A DNA stretch of 64,000 nucleotides from Clostridia bacterium (GCA_017471825.1 JAFURQ010000007.1:124001-188000), one strand, 5' to 3'. Counted from the stretch's first letter, positions 12,512-24,189 are shown. The notes: generated by a model not told the origin, from the letters alone. Made by a program: numbers and translations.

Positions 12512-12637
12512 ATTCTCACATCCCTTCCTTTTTATTATAAAAATATTTTATCACGGAAAAAGCAAATAATCAATAGTAAAAGTAATATTTTCCGAAAAAG
12601 AGGATAAGATAATCAAAAAAACAGTTTAGGAATTGTT

Positions 12638-13081
12638 ATGGAATTAAACAAAAAGTATTCAAGCCTCTCGGATAAGCACGCACCGAAATCCGACACCCTC
12701 AATCACTCAGTCCGCGCCTTCATCGGAGGGGGTGCCGTCTGCCTTTTGGGAGAGCTGCTAGCTACGCTCTATATGAATCTCGGCACCATAGAGCGCGATG
12801 CCTACCTGCTCGTCACCCTCACATTTATCTTTATCGCCGCCGCACTCACCGCCCTCGGTGCCTTTGATAAAATTTCAAACGTCATCTTCGCCGGCACCCT
12901 CGTCCCAGTCACCGGATTTTCAAACTCTGTTACCGCCGCGGCTATCGACACTCGCACCGAGGGCTACGTAAGCGGCGTAGGAAGCAAAATCTTCACGGTA
13001 GCAGGTCCTGTAATCCTCTTTGCCGCAATAAGCGGCACGGTGTACGGTTTTGTTTACTTTTTAACCACTTTATTCCTTTAA
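12638..13081 (+). CDS. spoVAC: Stage V sporulation protein AC
   Basis: This 147-residue membrane protein has four TM segments and matches SpoVAC in length and in motifs such as FIGGGAVCLLGE, LTALGAFDKISN, AGTLVPVTGFSNSV and EGYVSGVGSKIFTVAGPVI. SpoVAC is a mechanosensitive component of the channel that moves Ca-dipicolinate into the forespore and releases it at germination. It is the first gene of a spoVAC-D-E operon. I could not find a clear SigG promoter in the 126-bp upstream gap. Confidence 0.93.
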   Translation: MELNKKYSSLSDKHAPKSDTLNHSVRAFIGGGAVCLLGELLATLYMNLGTIERDAYLLVTLTFIFIAAALTALGAFDKISNVIFAGTLVPVTGFSNSVTAAAIDTRTEGYVSGVGSKIFTVAGPVILFAAISGTVYGFVYFLTTLFL

Positions 13082-13104
13082 AAAAGTAACACGGGGTACA
13101 CCTT

Positions 13105-14115
13105 ATGCGAAAAATTATAAATTTGTCAAATAAACCCTATTTTCTCTCCTCTGCGGCTGTCGGCGGTTATGAGGAGCGCCGCGGCCCCCTCGGCGAAAGC
13201 TTTGATTTGTGCGACGACTCCGACCTCTTCGGTATGGAGAGCTGGGAGGCAGCAGAAAGCGAAATGGGCAGAATATCCCTCAATATTGCTCTCAAAAAAG
13301 CCGCCCTCGCCGAATCCTCGCTCGACGTCCTTCTCGCAGGCGACCTTGAGAATCAGTGCGTCGCATCCTCGGGCGGACTCTATACCTTCGGCATTCCCTA
13401 CGTCGGGCTCTACTCCGCCTGCTCAACCTGCACCGAGGCTCTCCTTCTTCTCTCCGTCCTTCTCTCCTCGGGCGAGCTCTCACTCGGCGCAACCGTCACC
13501 ACCTCTCATAACTCCGCCGCCGAGCGCCAGTTCAGAACCCCTGTTGAATACGGCGCGCAACGCGCCCCCTCGGCTCAGTGGACGGCAACCGCCGCAGGCT
13601 CTTTCATTCTCTCAAAAAATAAAACAGCAGGCAAAAACGTTTTCGTCAATAACGTTATGCTCGGCAAAATCGTCGACGGTCTTACCAAGGACGGTGCCAA
13701 TATGGGCGCCGCCATGGCTCGCGCCGCCTTCGACTCGGTATATACCTATCTCTCCCTCGCAGGCAAGCCCCTCTCCGACTATGACCGCATAATCACGGGC
13801 GACCTCGGCGCCGTCGGCTCGGATATCCTCTGCGAGCTCTTCACGAAGGAAATCCCCGGCGCCGAGCATATCCACACCGATTGCGGTAAGCTCCTTTATT
13901 CCTTTGAAAAGAAAAATCTTCACTCGGGTGCCTCGGGCTGCGGCTGCTCAGCATCGGTCCTCGCCGCCCACTTTCTCCCCATGCTCGAGTCGGGCAGGCT
14001 CAAAAATATCCTATTTCTCTCAACCGGCGCGCTTATGAACCCACAGAGCGTCCTTCAGGGCAACTCCATACTCGGTATCGCCCCCGTTATAAATATTTGC
14101 TCCGACGCCGAATAA
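13105..14115 (+). CDS. spoVAD: Stage V sporulation protein AD
   Basis: This 336-residue soluble protein has a thiolase-like fold and is the dipicolinic-acid-binding subunit of the SpoVA complex. Family motifs include AGDLENQCVASS, GIPYVGLYSACSTC (with the thiolase-position cysteine), TSHNSAAERQFR and GASGCGCSASVLAAHFLP. It begins 23 bases after spoVAC and is 33 bases from spoVAE. The ribosome site is weak (GGGG), which suggests coupling to spoVAC. Confidence 0.95.
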   Translation: MRKIINLSNKPYFLSSAAVGGYEERRGPLGESFDLCDDSDLFGMESWEAAESEMGRISLNIALKKAALAESSLDVLLAGDLENQCVASSGGLYTFGIPYVGLYSACSTCTEALLLLSVLLSSGELSLGATVTTSHNSAAERQFRTPVEYGAQRAPSAQWTATAAGSFILSKNKTAGKNVFVNNVMLGKIVDGLTKDGANMGAAMARAAFDSVYTYLSLAGKPLSDYDRIITGDLGAVGSDILCELFTKEIPGAEHIHTDCGKLLYSFEKKNLHSGASGCGCSASVLAAHFLPMLESGRLKNILFLSTGALMNPQSVLQGNSILGIAPVINICSDAE

Positions 14116-14148
14116 CCGCCACCAAATTTTAAAAGAACGGAGATATTT

Positions 14149-14514
14149 ATGCTCTTAAAGCTGATTTTTGCCTTTATCGTAGGCGGCGCCCTGTGCGCCA
14201 TAGCTCAAATTCTCATAGACAAAACCGCGCTCACCCCCGCCAAAATTCTCGTCCTCTACGTCACCGTAGGCGTCGGTGTCGGTGCCGTCGGGCTCTATGA
14301 GCCCCTCGTGAAGCTCGCAGGTGCGGGAATCACCCTGCCCCTCGTCGGCTTCGGCGGCGCGGTCGCCCGCGGCGTTAAGGAGGCGGTCGACGCCGAGGGG
14401 CTCTGGGGTGTAATCAAGGGCCCCGTCACCTCTATGAGCGCAGGTGTTAACGCGGCGCTCCTCTGCGGCTTTGTCGCCTCTCTTTTCTTCAAGGGAAAAT
14501 CGAAAAGGCTCTGA
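14149..14514 (+). CDS. spoVAE: Stage V sporulation protein AE
   Basis: This 121-residue membrane protein has three or four TM segments. It contains ALCAIAQILIDKT, LTPAKILVLYVTVGV and FGGAVARGVKEAVD, which are typical of SpoVAEb. It forms the membrane part of the dipicolinate channel with SpoVAC. GGAG precedes the start. It ends the operon at a strong terminator. Confidence 0.93.
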   Translation: MLLKLIFAFIVGGALCAIAQILIDKTALTPAKILVLYVTVGVGVGAVGLYEPLVKLAGAGITLPLVGFGGAVARGVKEAVDAEGLWGVIKGPVTSMSAGVNAALLCGFVASLFFKGKSKRL

Positions 14515-14530
14515 CCCGAAGCCGCCCCAA

Positions 14531-14578
14531 TACACGATTCCGTTATTTTAAAATATTTTTACGGAATCGTGTATTTTT
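14531..14578 (+). terminator. Terminator of the spoVA operon
   Basis: Perfect 12-bp arms ACACGATTCCGT (14532-14543) and ACGGAATCGTGT (14561-14572) are followed by ATTTTTC. The terminator isolates spoVA from the dnaA promoter that starts three bases later. Confidence 0.85.
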
Positions 14579-14580
14579 CA

Positions 14581-14609
14581 TTGATTTTTGGTGATTTATA
14601 TGCTATAAT
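14581..14609 (+). promoter_or_regulatory. SigA-type promoter for dnaA, extended -10
   Basis: TTGATT (14581-14586), a 17-bp spacer and TATAAT (14604-14609) are present, with TG at 14601-14602 giving the extended -10 element TGCTATAAT. The expected start is near 14616. Confidence 0.75.
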
Positions 14610-14629
14610 AAGTATAAATATACTTATTA
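14606..14629. promoter_or_regulatory. Perfect dyad over the dnaA promoter
   Basis: TAATAAGTATA (14606-14616) and TATACTTATTA (14619-14629) are perfect 11-bp inverted arms around AA. The dyad overlaps the -10 element and the predicted start site, which is the position of a repressor operator. The binding protein is unknown. Confidence 0.55.
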
Positions 14630-14691
14630 AGGGTGAATTGCGCCCTTTTTTCAAAAATTACGACTAAAAAAAGAAGAAACGGAGGCTAAAA

Positions 14692-16095
14692 ATGAACGAA
14701 GACCTTAACGAAATCACCGGCATAATTCTCGACTACATAAGCGAAAAATTCAATAATCCATCGTTCAAAATATGGTTTGGCGGCTTTCAGCTCGCCTCGC
14801 TCGATGAGGAAAAGGCCGTGTTCACCACCCCCTCAAATTTAAGACAAAAATTTCTTGCAAGCAAATATAAGCCGATAATATCCGAGGCACTCGTCGAGGC
14901 AATCGGCTTTGAAATGGAAATAGAAATAATCTCCACCGAAAATAACGAAGGCATCGAAGATGCCTCGGCAATCGAAATCCCCCGTCCCACCGAAGCGCAA
15001 AGACGCGAGGCGGACGAAAGAGAAAAGCAGATAAACAGCTTTCTCGAGGACGATAAGAGCGGTAAAAGCGTGCTCTCCGAGTACACCTTCGACAACTTTA
15101 TCGAGGGCGCCTCGAACAAATTTGCAAGAGCCGCCTGCCTCGCCGTAGCAATGGAGCCCGCACCCATCTCTAACGACTTCAGCTATAACCCGCTTTTCAT
15201 TTACGGTAACTCGGGCCTCGGTAAAACCCACCTGCTCTACGCAATAATCAATTACATAAAGAAAAACCACCCGAAGCTCTCGATAGTCTACCGCAAAAGT
15301 GAGGACTTCATAAACGAGCTTATCGAGGCTATCCGTTGCGGCGATACCGCAGCCTTTAAAAATAAGTACAGAACGGCAGACGTCCTTCTCATAGACGATA
15401 TACAGTTCATAGCGGGCAAGGAGTCCACGCAGGAGGAGTTCTTCCACACCTTCTCGGCTCTTTACGAGTCGGGCAAGCAGATAATTCTCACCTCTGACCG
15501 TCCCCCCAAGGAGATAAAGCCCCTCGAGGACAGACTCAGAACGAGATTTGAGGGAAGTATGCTCGCCGACGTGCAGAAGCCCAGCTTTGAGCTCCGCACC
15601 GCCATAATCAATCAGAAGGCAACCCAGATAGGCCTTGAAATAAGCCCCGAGCTCGTCAACTATATGGCGGAAAGGCTCCAGCACGACATCCGTCAGATAG
15701 AGGGCGCACTCAAGCGCCTCAAAATGATGCAGGGCATCACAAGAGAGCCTGTAACCAAGGAAAACATCGACGAGGTTATCTCGGTTATCGACCCCGGCAA
15801 CATTCCCACCGACGCCCTCGTTGAGAAAATAATAGCCGTCACGGCGAAATACTACGGCGTCACCGTCGAGGACATTATGTCGAAGAAAAAAACCGACAAC
15901 GTGGCAAACGCCCGTCACGTCGCCGCCTTCATAATCAAAAAGCTCACCGACCTTCCTTATAAGAAGATTGGTGCCATCCTCGGCAGAGATCACTCAACTA
16001 TTATGTTCTCCATCAATAAGGTTGAGATAAATATAAAAACCAAAAAGAATTACGAGTCCGACGTCAACAAGATTATAAGAGAAGTAAAAAGCTGA
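14692..16095 (+). CDS. dnaA: Chromosomal replication initiator protein DnaA
   Basis: The 467-residue length is normal. Domain I is N-terminal (FKIWFGGFQL), followed by a short charged domain II. The AAA+ domain III has Walker A GNSGLGKTHLL (about 172-182) and Walker B DVLLIDDIQFIAGKE. Domain IV has the DnaA signature GRDHSTIMFSINKVE. It binds DnaA boxes, melts the origin and loads the helicase. CGGAGG lies upstream of ATG 14692. Oddly, the gene carries the C-rich composition expected of the lagging strand in this window. Confidence 0.98.
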   Translation: MNEDLNEITGIILDYISEKFNNPSFKIWFGGFQLASLDEEKAVFTTPSNLRQKFLASKYKPIISEALVEAIGFEMEIEIISTENNEGIEDASAIEIPRPTEAQRREADEREKQINSFLEDDKSGKSVLSEYTFDNFIEGASNKFARAACLAVAMEPAPISNDFSYNPLFIYGNSGLGKTHLLYAIINYIKKNHPKLSIVYRKSEDFINELIEAIRCGDTAAFKNKYRTADVLLIDDIQFIAGKESTQEEFFHTFSALYESGKQIILTSDRPPKEIKPLEDRLRTRFEGSMLADVQKPSFELRTAIINQKATQIGLEISPELVNYMAERLQHDIRQIEGALKRLKMMQGITREPVTKENIDEVISVIDPGNIPTDALVEKIIAVTAKYYGVTVEDIMSKKKTDNVANARHVAAFIIKKLTDLPYKKIGAILGRDHSTIMFSINKVEINIKTKKNYESDVNKIIREVKS

Positions 16096-16101
16096 TAACC
16101 C

Positions 16102-16169
16102 TGTTGAAAAATATGTTTAAAACTATGTTCAAAAGCGTGTTGAAATCCTGTTCATAAACCTGTTAAAAA
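16102..16169 (+). repeat. Six phased DnaA-box-like 9-mers
   Basis: TGTTGAAAA, TGTTTAAAA, TGTTCAAAA, TGTTGAAAT, TGTTCATAA and TGTTAAAAA begin at 16102, 16114, 16126, 16138, 16149 and 16161, a spacing of 12, 12, 12, 11 and 12 bp. All share TGTTNAWAW and resemble the reverse DnaA box TGTGGATAA with the central GG changed. Opposite-orientation copies sit at 16181-16189 and 16191-16199. They probably bind DnaA with low affinity. Confidence 0.6.
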
Positions 16170-16206
16170 AATTCACCACGCTTTCAACACAATCTAACAC
16201 TCCCCC

Positions 16207-16215
16207 TGTGGATAA
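16207..16215. promoter_or_regulatory. Consensus DnaA box
   Basis: TGTGGATAA is the exact complement of the consensus TTATCCACA. It is the only perfect DnaA box I found in the dnaA-dnaN gap. Confidence 0.8.
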
Positions 16216-16266
16216 TTTTCACCCCAAAACCCTATATCCCACGGGGCTTCCACCCACTTTCCCTAC

Positions 16267-16297
16267 TTTTCAACACCCCCTATTACTACTACACCTA
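16267..16297 (+). promoter_or_regulatory. DnaA-trio unwinding element
   Basis: A DnaA-box-like TTTTCAACA (16267-16275) is followed by a CCCC spacer and CTATTACTACTACACCTA (16280-16297). Read 3'-5' on the complement, the last part gives GAT-AAT-GAT-GAT-GTG-GAT, as in the B. subtilis DnaA-trio. An AT stretch (TATATAA, 16301-16307) follows. The box, GC spacer, trio and AT order matches the basal unwinding system described for B. subtilis oriC. Confidence 0.6.
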
Positions 16298-16367
16298 CCG
16301 TATATAACGTTTAGTTTGTTTCATAAAGCGCCTACGGCACCACTAAAAACAGAAAGAGAGAACAAAA

Positions 16368-17531
16368 ATGAAATTCACCGCTTCGAAATCCACCCTTTTA
16401 AACGTACTCACTCCCGCTATGGGAACGGTTTCCAATAAAAATACCATAACCTCTATCGAGGGCGTCCTTATCGAAACGCTCGATAACGGCAAAATAAGAA
16501 TATCCACCTACGATATGAATAAGGGCGTCAGAGCTACCTTCGACCCCATCTCCATTGAGGAGGAGGGACGCTTCATCATAAACGCTCAAAGACTTTATCA
16601 GACCGTAAGAGTTCTCCCTGAGGACGAGCTCACAATAGAGGTGAACGAAAAGCTCAACTGCATCATCACCTGCGGTAAGGCAAGCTTCTCAATGTTCGCC
16701 ACAAGAGGCGAGGACTTCCCCAACCTTCCCGAGCTTATTTCCGACCGCGGCTTTGAGGTAAGCTCGCAGACACTCAGAACTATAATCGGTAAGGTCTCCC
16801 ACTCGGTAGCAGTGCAGGATAACAGAGTTATGCTCACAGGTGCGTTCTTCAAGATAAGAAACGGAGAGATGGAGGTAGTCTCCTGCGATAACTACACCCT
16901 CTCAAAGTGTAAGGTAAGCTGTGAGGTATATTCCACCGAGGGCGACGGCTCCGCCGAGTTTGAGCACTCCTTCATTATCCCCGGCCACGCACTCTCCGAA
17001 ATTGTGAAAATTCTTCCCACCGACGACGAATTTAAGTGCCGCTTCTACCTCACCAGAAAGCACGCTATAATCAAGTGCGACGATATAATCTTCTTCACCA
17101 GAACAATAGACAGCGAATACATAGATTACAAGAGAATAGTTCCCAAGGACAACGATATATTCGTCGTAGTCGATAAGGACAGACTCCTCTCCGGACTTGA
17201 GAGAGCAAATATTATCGCAGAGGAAAAAATTCAGGGTAGCGGAAGAAGCTACGTAAAGCTTAAAATCGAGGACCAGCTCCTCACCCTCACCTCTACCTCG
17301 GTTAACGGACGCGTATCCGACGAGATGGACTGCGTTCAGGAGGGCGGAGACATCGAGATAGCCTTCAACTGCCGCTTCCTTATCAACAGCGTAAGAGTGG
17401 CAGACGGCGAGCAGATTAAGATTTCCCTCAAATCCCCCACCCACGCTATAACCATCGAGCCCGCTGACAGGGACGACGGAGAGTTTGACTACTTCTATAT
17501 GATACTCCCCGTAAGAATGAATGACCAATGA
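16368..17531 (+). CDS. dnaN: DNA polymerase III sliding clamp (beta subunit)
   Basis: This 387-residue beta-clamp protein starts MKFTASKSTLLNVLTPAMGTVSNK and ends FYMILPVRMNDQ, the usual C-terminal latch region. It has three repeated clamp domains. The clamp tethers Pol III and many repair factors to DNA. It lies 272 bases after dnaA with the DnaA-box region in between. Its stop overlaps the recF start (ATGA). Confidence 0.97.
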   Translation: MKFTASKSTLLNVLTPAMGTVSNKNTITSIEGVLIETLDNGKIRISTYDMNKGVRATFDPISIEEEGRFIINAQRLYQTVRVLPEDELTIEVNEKLNCIITCGKASFSMFATRGEDFPNLPELISDRGFEVSSQTLRTIIGKVSHSVAVQDNRVMLTGAFFKIRNGEMEVVSCDNYTLSKCKVSCEVYSTEGDGSAEFEHSFIIPGHALSEIVKILPTDDEFKCRFYLTRKHAIIKCDDIIFFTRTIDSEYIDYKRIVPKDNDIFVVVDKDRLLSGLERANIIAEEKIQGSGRSYVKLKIEDQLLTLTSTSVNGRVSDEMDCVQEGGDIEIAFNCRFLINSVRVADGEQIKISLKSPTHAITIEPADRDDGEFDYFYMILPVRMNDQ

Positions 17532-18633
17532 TATTAAAAAGGTTTTGCGCCGAGAACTTCAGGAATATCGAAAAATGTGATATATCCTTTCTTCCCGGAG
17601 TAAATCTGCTTTACGGCAACAACGCACAGGGGAAAACCAATGCCGTCGAGGGCATATATATCTTCGCCAGAGGCAAATCCTTCAGAGCGAAGGAGGACAA
17701 GGAGCTTCTCTTTTTCGGTAAGGAAGGCTTCAGAATATATATAGAATACTCCGACGGTGACGGTGAGCACACTCTCGAATACGCTCATTACGGGCGCGAG
17801 CGCCGCCGCCGCAAGAACGGTTATAACCTGAAAAGCGCCAAGGAAATGATAGGCAGCTTCCGCGCTGTGCTCTTCTATCCCGACGACCTCGGTATAGTGA
17901 AGGACAGCCCCGAGCAAAGACGCGCGTTTTTAAACGTTGCCATAAGCCAGTGCTACGGAATTTACGTCGACGATTATTCAAAATACAAAATAGCCCTTGA
18001 AAACCGAAACCACCTCTTGAAAAGCGCCTCAAAAGGCAACTACGTTGATGCAAGAGAGCTTGAGAGCTGGTCGCGCTCAATGGCTGAATACGCCGCACAA
18101 ATCTATTTAAGGCGTAAGGATTACATAAAAAAGCTCGAGCTGTATGCAAACGCGGTTATACGAGATATGTCCTCGGGCGAGGAGAGCCTCTCGCTCAGCT
18201 ATAAGAGCGATATAGACGGGGAGCTTTCCGACGCGCGCGCGATAAAGGAAAAATATTTTGAGGTATTCACGCGCGAGCTTGACAGAGAAAAAATAGTGGG
18301 AACGAGCCTCTACGGTCCACACAGAGACGATATGGAAATACTGATAAACGGCATAAGCGCACGCTCCTTCGGCTCACAGGGGCAGCAGCGCTCCGCCGCC
18401 CTTGCCTTAAAGCTTGCAGAGGGCGAGGTTTGCCGTGAAATATCGGGCGAATACCCCGTATACCTCTTCGACGACGTCCTCTCGGAGCTTGACGAGGGGC
18501 GCAGAGAGTACGTGCTCTCCGAGGTGGGCAAAAAGCAGATAATAATCACCACGTGCGAATCCGATTTTGGAAAAATCCCCGCAGAAAAAATAATAGAGGT
18601 AACAGGCGGAGAATACAGGGGGCTTGAAGGCTG

Positions 18634-18634
<1 letters not shown>
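17528..18634 (+). CDS. recF: DNA replication and repair protein RecF
   Basis: This 368-residue SMC-like ATPase loads RecA at gaps. The Walker A motif is GNNAQGKTN (about residues 28-36), the signature region is RSFGSQGQQRS, and Walker B is YLFDDVLSELDE. The start overlaps the dnaN stop and its own stop overlaps remB by one base (TGATG), so the three genes are translationally linked. Confidence 0.96.
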
Positions 18635-20848
<2,214 letters not shown>

Positions 20849-20860
20849 GGAAGAAAAAAG

Positions 20861-23428
20861 ATGGAACACGATTACAAAAGCACGGACATAGAATTTCCGT
20901 CCCAAAAAATAGAGCCCCGCGATATGCGAAAAGAGGTTGAGCAGTCGTTCATAGAGTACTCTATGAGCGTAATCACCTCCCGTGCGCTTCCCGACGTAAG
21001 AGACGGTATGAAGCCCGGACAGAGACGAATCCTCTACGCTATGTACGAGGACAATCTCACACACGAAAAGCCCTTCCGTAAATCCGCAACCACCGTCGGT
21101 AACGTTCTCGGTAGATACCATCCCCACGGTGACAGCGCCGTTTACGGCACCATGGTAAGAATGGCACAGGACTTCTCCCTCCGCTATCCTCTCGTAGAGG
21201 GTCACGGTAACTTCGGTAACGTCGATGGCGACGGCGCCGCTGCCTACCGTTACACCGAGGCGAGAATGAGCCGCATCGCCAACCTTATGATGAGCGATAT
21301 CGAGAAAAAGGTCGTCCCCATGACCCGTAACTTCGATAACACTCGCGACGAGCCCACCGTCCTTCCCTCGCGCTTCCCGAACCTTCTCGTAAACGGCTCG
21401 GTCGGTATCGCCGTAGGTATGGCAACCAATATCCCCCCTCACAATCTCTCCGAGGTCGTCGACGGCACGGTTTACAGAATAGATAACCCCGAATGTACGG
21501 TTGACGAGCTTATGCAGTTCATAAAGGGCCCCGACTTCCCCACCGCCGCAATAATCTACGGCTCCAAGGGTATCCGCGACGCCTACGAAACCGGCAGAGG
21601 CAAAATCTACGTCAGAGCAAGAGCCGAAATCCAGGACGACAAAAAGCGTATAATCTTCACCGAAATTCCTTATATGGTTAATAAATCCATGCTCGTCGAG
21701 AGTATGGCAAATCTCGTTAAGGAAAAGAAAATCGAGGGCATCACCGCCCTTCGCGACGAATCGGGCAGAGGTGGTATGAGAATCGTCTGCGAGTACAGAC
21801 GCGACGCCAACGCTGAGGTTATCCTCAATCAGCTCTATAAATATACTCAGCTCCAGGACACCTGCTCGGTAAATATGCTCGTCATAGACGGCGGCGAGCC
21901 CAAAACCCTCTCTCTCGGAGAGGTCCTCGACCGCTACATCTCCTTCCAGAAGAGCGTAATAGAGAACAGAACCCGCTTCGACCTCGATAAAGCACAGCGC
22001 GAAATACATATTCTCGAGGGCTACCGCATAGCAACCGAGAATATCGACGAGGTTATCAGTATAATCAAAAAGAGCGAGTCCATTCCCGCCGCAAAGGAAA
22101 ATCTCTCCAATCGCTTCGGACTCACAGATGCACAGTCGCAGGCGATAGTTGAAATGACCCTCGGTAAGCTTTCCGGCCTCGAGCGCCAGAAGGTAGAGGA
22201 AAGAATCGCTAAGCTCGAGGTAATAATCGCCGAGCTGAAATCCATTCTCGAGGACGAGAATAAAATCAAGGAAATCCTTAAAAACGAGCTCATCGAGGCT
22301 AAAAATAAGTTCGGCGACGCACGCCGCTCCGAGCTCTGCGAGGCAACCGAGGAAATCGACCTCGAGGACCTCATCGAAAGACATACCTGCGTTATCACCG
22401 TCAGCCATACGGGCTATATCAAGCGCCAGCGCGCCGACGTATACACCTCTCAGAACAGAGGCGGTAAGGGCATTATCGGTATGACTACTAAGGAGGACGA
22501 CTACGTCGAGGACGTAATCGTCGTAAACAGCCACTCCCACCTTCTCTTCTTCACGAATAAGGGCAGAGTCTACTCCAAGAAGGCGTACAGAATCCCCGAG
22601 GCAGGCAGAACCGCAAAGGGCACTAACCTCGTCAATATAATCGAGCTTCAGGACGGCGAGCAGGTAACCGCGATAATCTCCGTCAGCGAATACGTTGAGG
22701 GCGAGTATCTCACTATGGTAACCAAGCGCGGCGTAATTAAGAGAACCCTTCTCACCGAGTTCGAGTATCAAAGACGCGGCGGTAAAATCGCTATAAATCT
22801 CGACGAGGACGACGAGCTCATCTTCGTAAGACACACCACAGGTAACGAAAGCCTCGTTATCGCAACCCGTGAGGGTAACGCCGTAAGATTCGACGAAAAC
22901 AACGTTCGCTGTATGGGCCGTACCGCCCACGGCGTTAAGGGTATAACCCTCGTCGGTGACGATTACGTCGTCGGTGTCGCAGTCGTAGACGACGAAAAGA
23001 CCCTTCTCACCATCACCGATAACGGCGTAGGTAAGCGTACTCCCTTCTCCGACTTCAGACAGATGAAGAACCGCGGCGGCAGAGGCGTAACCTGCCAGAA
23101 TATCACTGAAAAAACGGGTAAGCTCGCCGCAATCATAACCGTTGCCGAGGACGACGATATTATGATTATAACCAACGAGGGTACCATAATCCGCACCCCC
23201 GTATCAAGCATCAACGTCTACTCGAGAACCGCCACCGGCGTTATCGTAATGCGACTGTCCGAGGGCTCCTTCATCAATAATATAACAAGACTCGAAAAAG
23301 CAGAAGCAATCGAGGAGGAAACCAAAGCAATTGATGAGGAAATCAAGGCGGAAGAGGCAAATAACCCCACCCCCGTGTCAAATAATGACGAAAAAACACC
23401 CCTTGATTCGTCAGAGGAATCGTTCTGA
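20861..23428 (+). CDS. gyrA: DNA gyrase subunit A
   Basis: This 855-residue protein has the catalytic tyrosine in YRYTEARMS (Tyr131 by codon count) within the winged-helix domain, a long coiled coil, and a C-terminal beta-pinwheel. The GyrA-box-like segment QNRGGKGI distinguishes it from ParC. The last about 40 residues are acidic and low-complexity. Its stop overlaps the next start by one base (TGATG). Confidence 0.98.
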   Translation: MEHDYKSTDIEFPSQKIEPRDMRKEVEQSFIEYSMSVITSRALPDVRDGMKPGQRRILYAMYEDNLTHEKPFRKSATTVGNVLGRYHPHGDSAVYGTMVRMAQDFSLRYPLVEGHGNFGNVDGDGAAAYRYTEARMSRIANLMMSDIEKKVVPMTRNFDNTRDEPTVLPSRFPNLLVNGSVGIAVGMATNIPPHNLSEVVDGTVYRIDNPECTVDELMQFIKGPDFPTAAIIYGSKGIRDAYETGRGKIYVRARAEIQDDKKRIIFTEIPYMVNKSMLVESMANLVKEKKIEGITALRDESGRGGMRIVCEYRRDANAEVILNQLYKYTQLQDTCSVNMLVIDGGEPKTLSLGEVLDRYISFQKSVIENRTRFDLDKAQREIHILEGYRIATENIDEVISIIKKSESIPAAKENLSNRFGLTDAQSQAIVEMTLGKLSGLERQKVEERIAKLEVIIAELKSILEDENKIKEILKNELIEAKNKFGDARRSELCEATEEIDLEDLIERHTCVITVSHTGYIKRQRADVYTSQNRGGKGIIGMTTKEDDYVEDVIVVNSHSHLLFFTNKGRVYSKKAYRIPEAGRTAKGTNLVNIIELQDGEQVTAIISVSEYVEGEYLTMVTKRGVIKRTLLTEFEYQRRGGKIAINLDEDDELIFVRHTTGNESLVIATREGNAVRFDENNVRCMGRTAHGVKGITLVGDDYVVGVAVVDDEKTLLTITDNGVGKRTPFSDFRQMKNRGGRGVTCQNITEKTGKLAAIITVAEDDDIMIITNEGTIIRTPVSSINVYSRTATGVIVMRLSEGSFINNITRLEKAEAIEEETKAIDEEIKAEEANNPTPVSNNDEKTPLDSSEESF

Positions 23429-24171
23429 TGGAAAACGGTGAAATTAAAAATTACGAGGAAACGCCCGCCAAAAAAAGCGGGCTCCTCTCCAAAATTTTAC
23501 TCATAGCCTTAGCCGTAATACTCGTCGCCATAATAGTATGGGTAGTCGTGGCAAGCCTCACCCGTGAGGACGAGGTCGTAAACCGCGAATACGACGAAGC
23601 AGAGGTAATCTCTGCGGTAAAGGAGCTTATCGGTGATACCCTCTTCTTAAACGAGATATTCTGGGGTAAGGGAATCCCCTATACCGAGGATGCAAATCTC
23701 GCCGAAGGAAATTACTTCCCCGCAAGCGAGGTCTACCTCGCAAGCATCGGCGTCACCACAGTCGAGGACATTAAAAATCTCGCTCGCGCGGTATATAGCG
23801 ACAACATCTGTGATTGGGTATTTGAAACCGTGTTCAGCTCGGTAACAGATACGGGAAACACCCCCATGCTCGCAAGATACGTTCAGAAAATGGGCGGTGA
23901 TAACCTTGACGTGCCGGAATATATACTCGTTTATCGCGACGCGGAATATTGGCTCACCGATACGGTTGAATATAACCTTGAAAATATCGAGGTTATCGGC
24001 TCGGAGGGGGAGCGTGTAAAAATTAAAACCCTCGTAACCGTCACAAACCCCGACGGTAAGGTAATGAATATTAATAAAGAGCTTGCACTCGTTGAGGAGG
24101 CTGACGGTTGGCGGCTTGATACCCCAACGTATGCAAGATACTACAATCCAAGCGAACAAACAAATAAATAA
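23428..24171 (+). CDS. Single-pass membrane protein of unknown function
   Basis: I do not recognise this 247-residue protein. It has a 19-residue charged cytoplasmic head, one TM helix (about residues 19-43, LLSKILLIALAVILVAIIVWVVV) and a roughly 200-residue acidic extracytoplasmic domain. Its last third reads like an NTF2-type or SnoaL-type sheet (EYNLENIEVIGSEGERVKIKTLVTVTNPDGK). It is a membrane-anchored, not secreted, product. The one-base overlap with gyrA implies coupled translation, an unusual partner for gyrase. Confidence 0.65.
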   Translation: MENGEIKNYEETPAKKSGLLSKILLIALAVILVAIIVWVVVASLTREDEVVNREYDEAEVISAVKELIGDTLFLNEIFWGKGIPYTEDANLAEGNYFPASEVYLASIGVTTVEDIKNLARAVYSDNICDWVFETVFSSVTDTGNTPMLARYVQKMGGDNLDVPEYILVYRDAEYWLTDTVEYNLENIEVIGSEGERVKIKTLVTVTNPDGKVMNINKELALVEEADGWRLDTPTYARYYNPSEQTNK

Positions 24172-24189
24172 AAAACGAGGACTAAAAAA

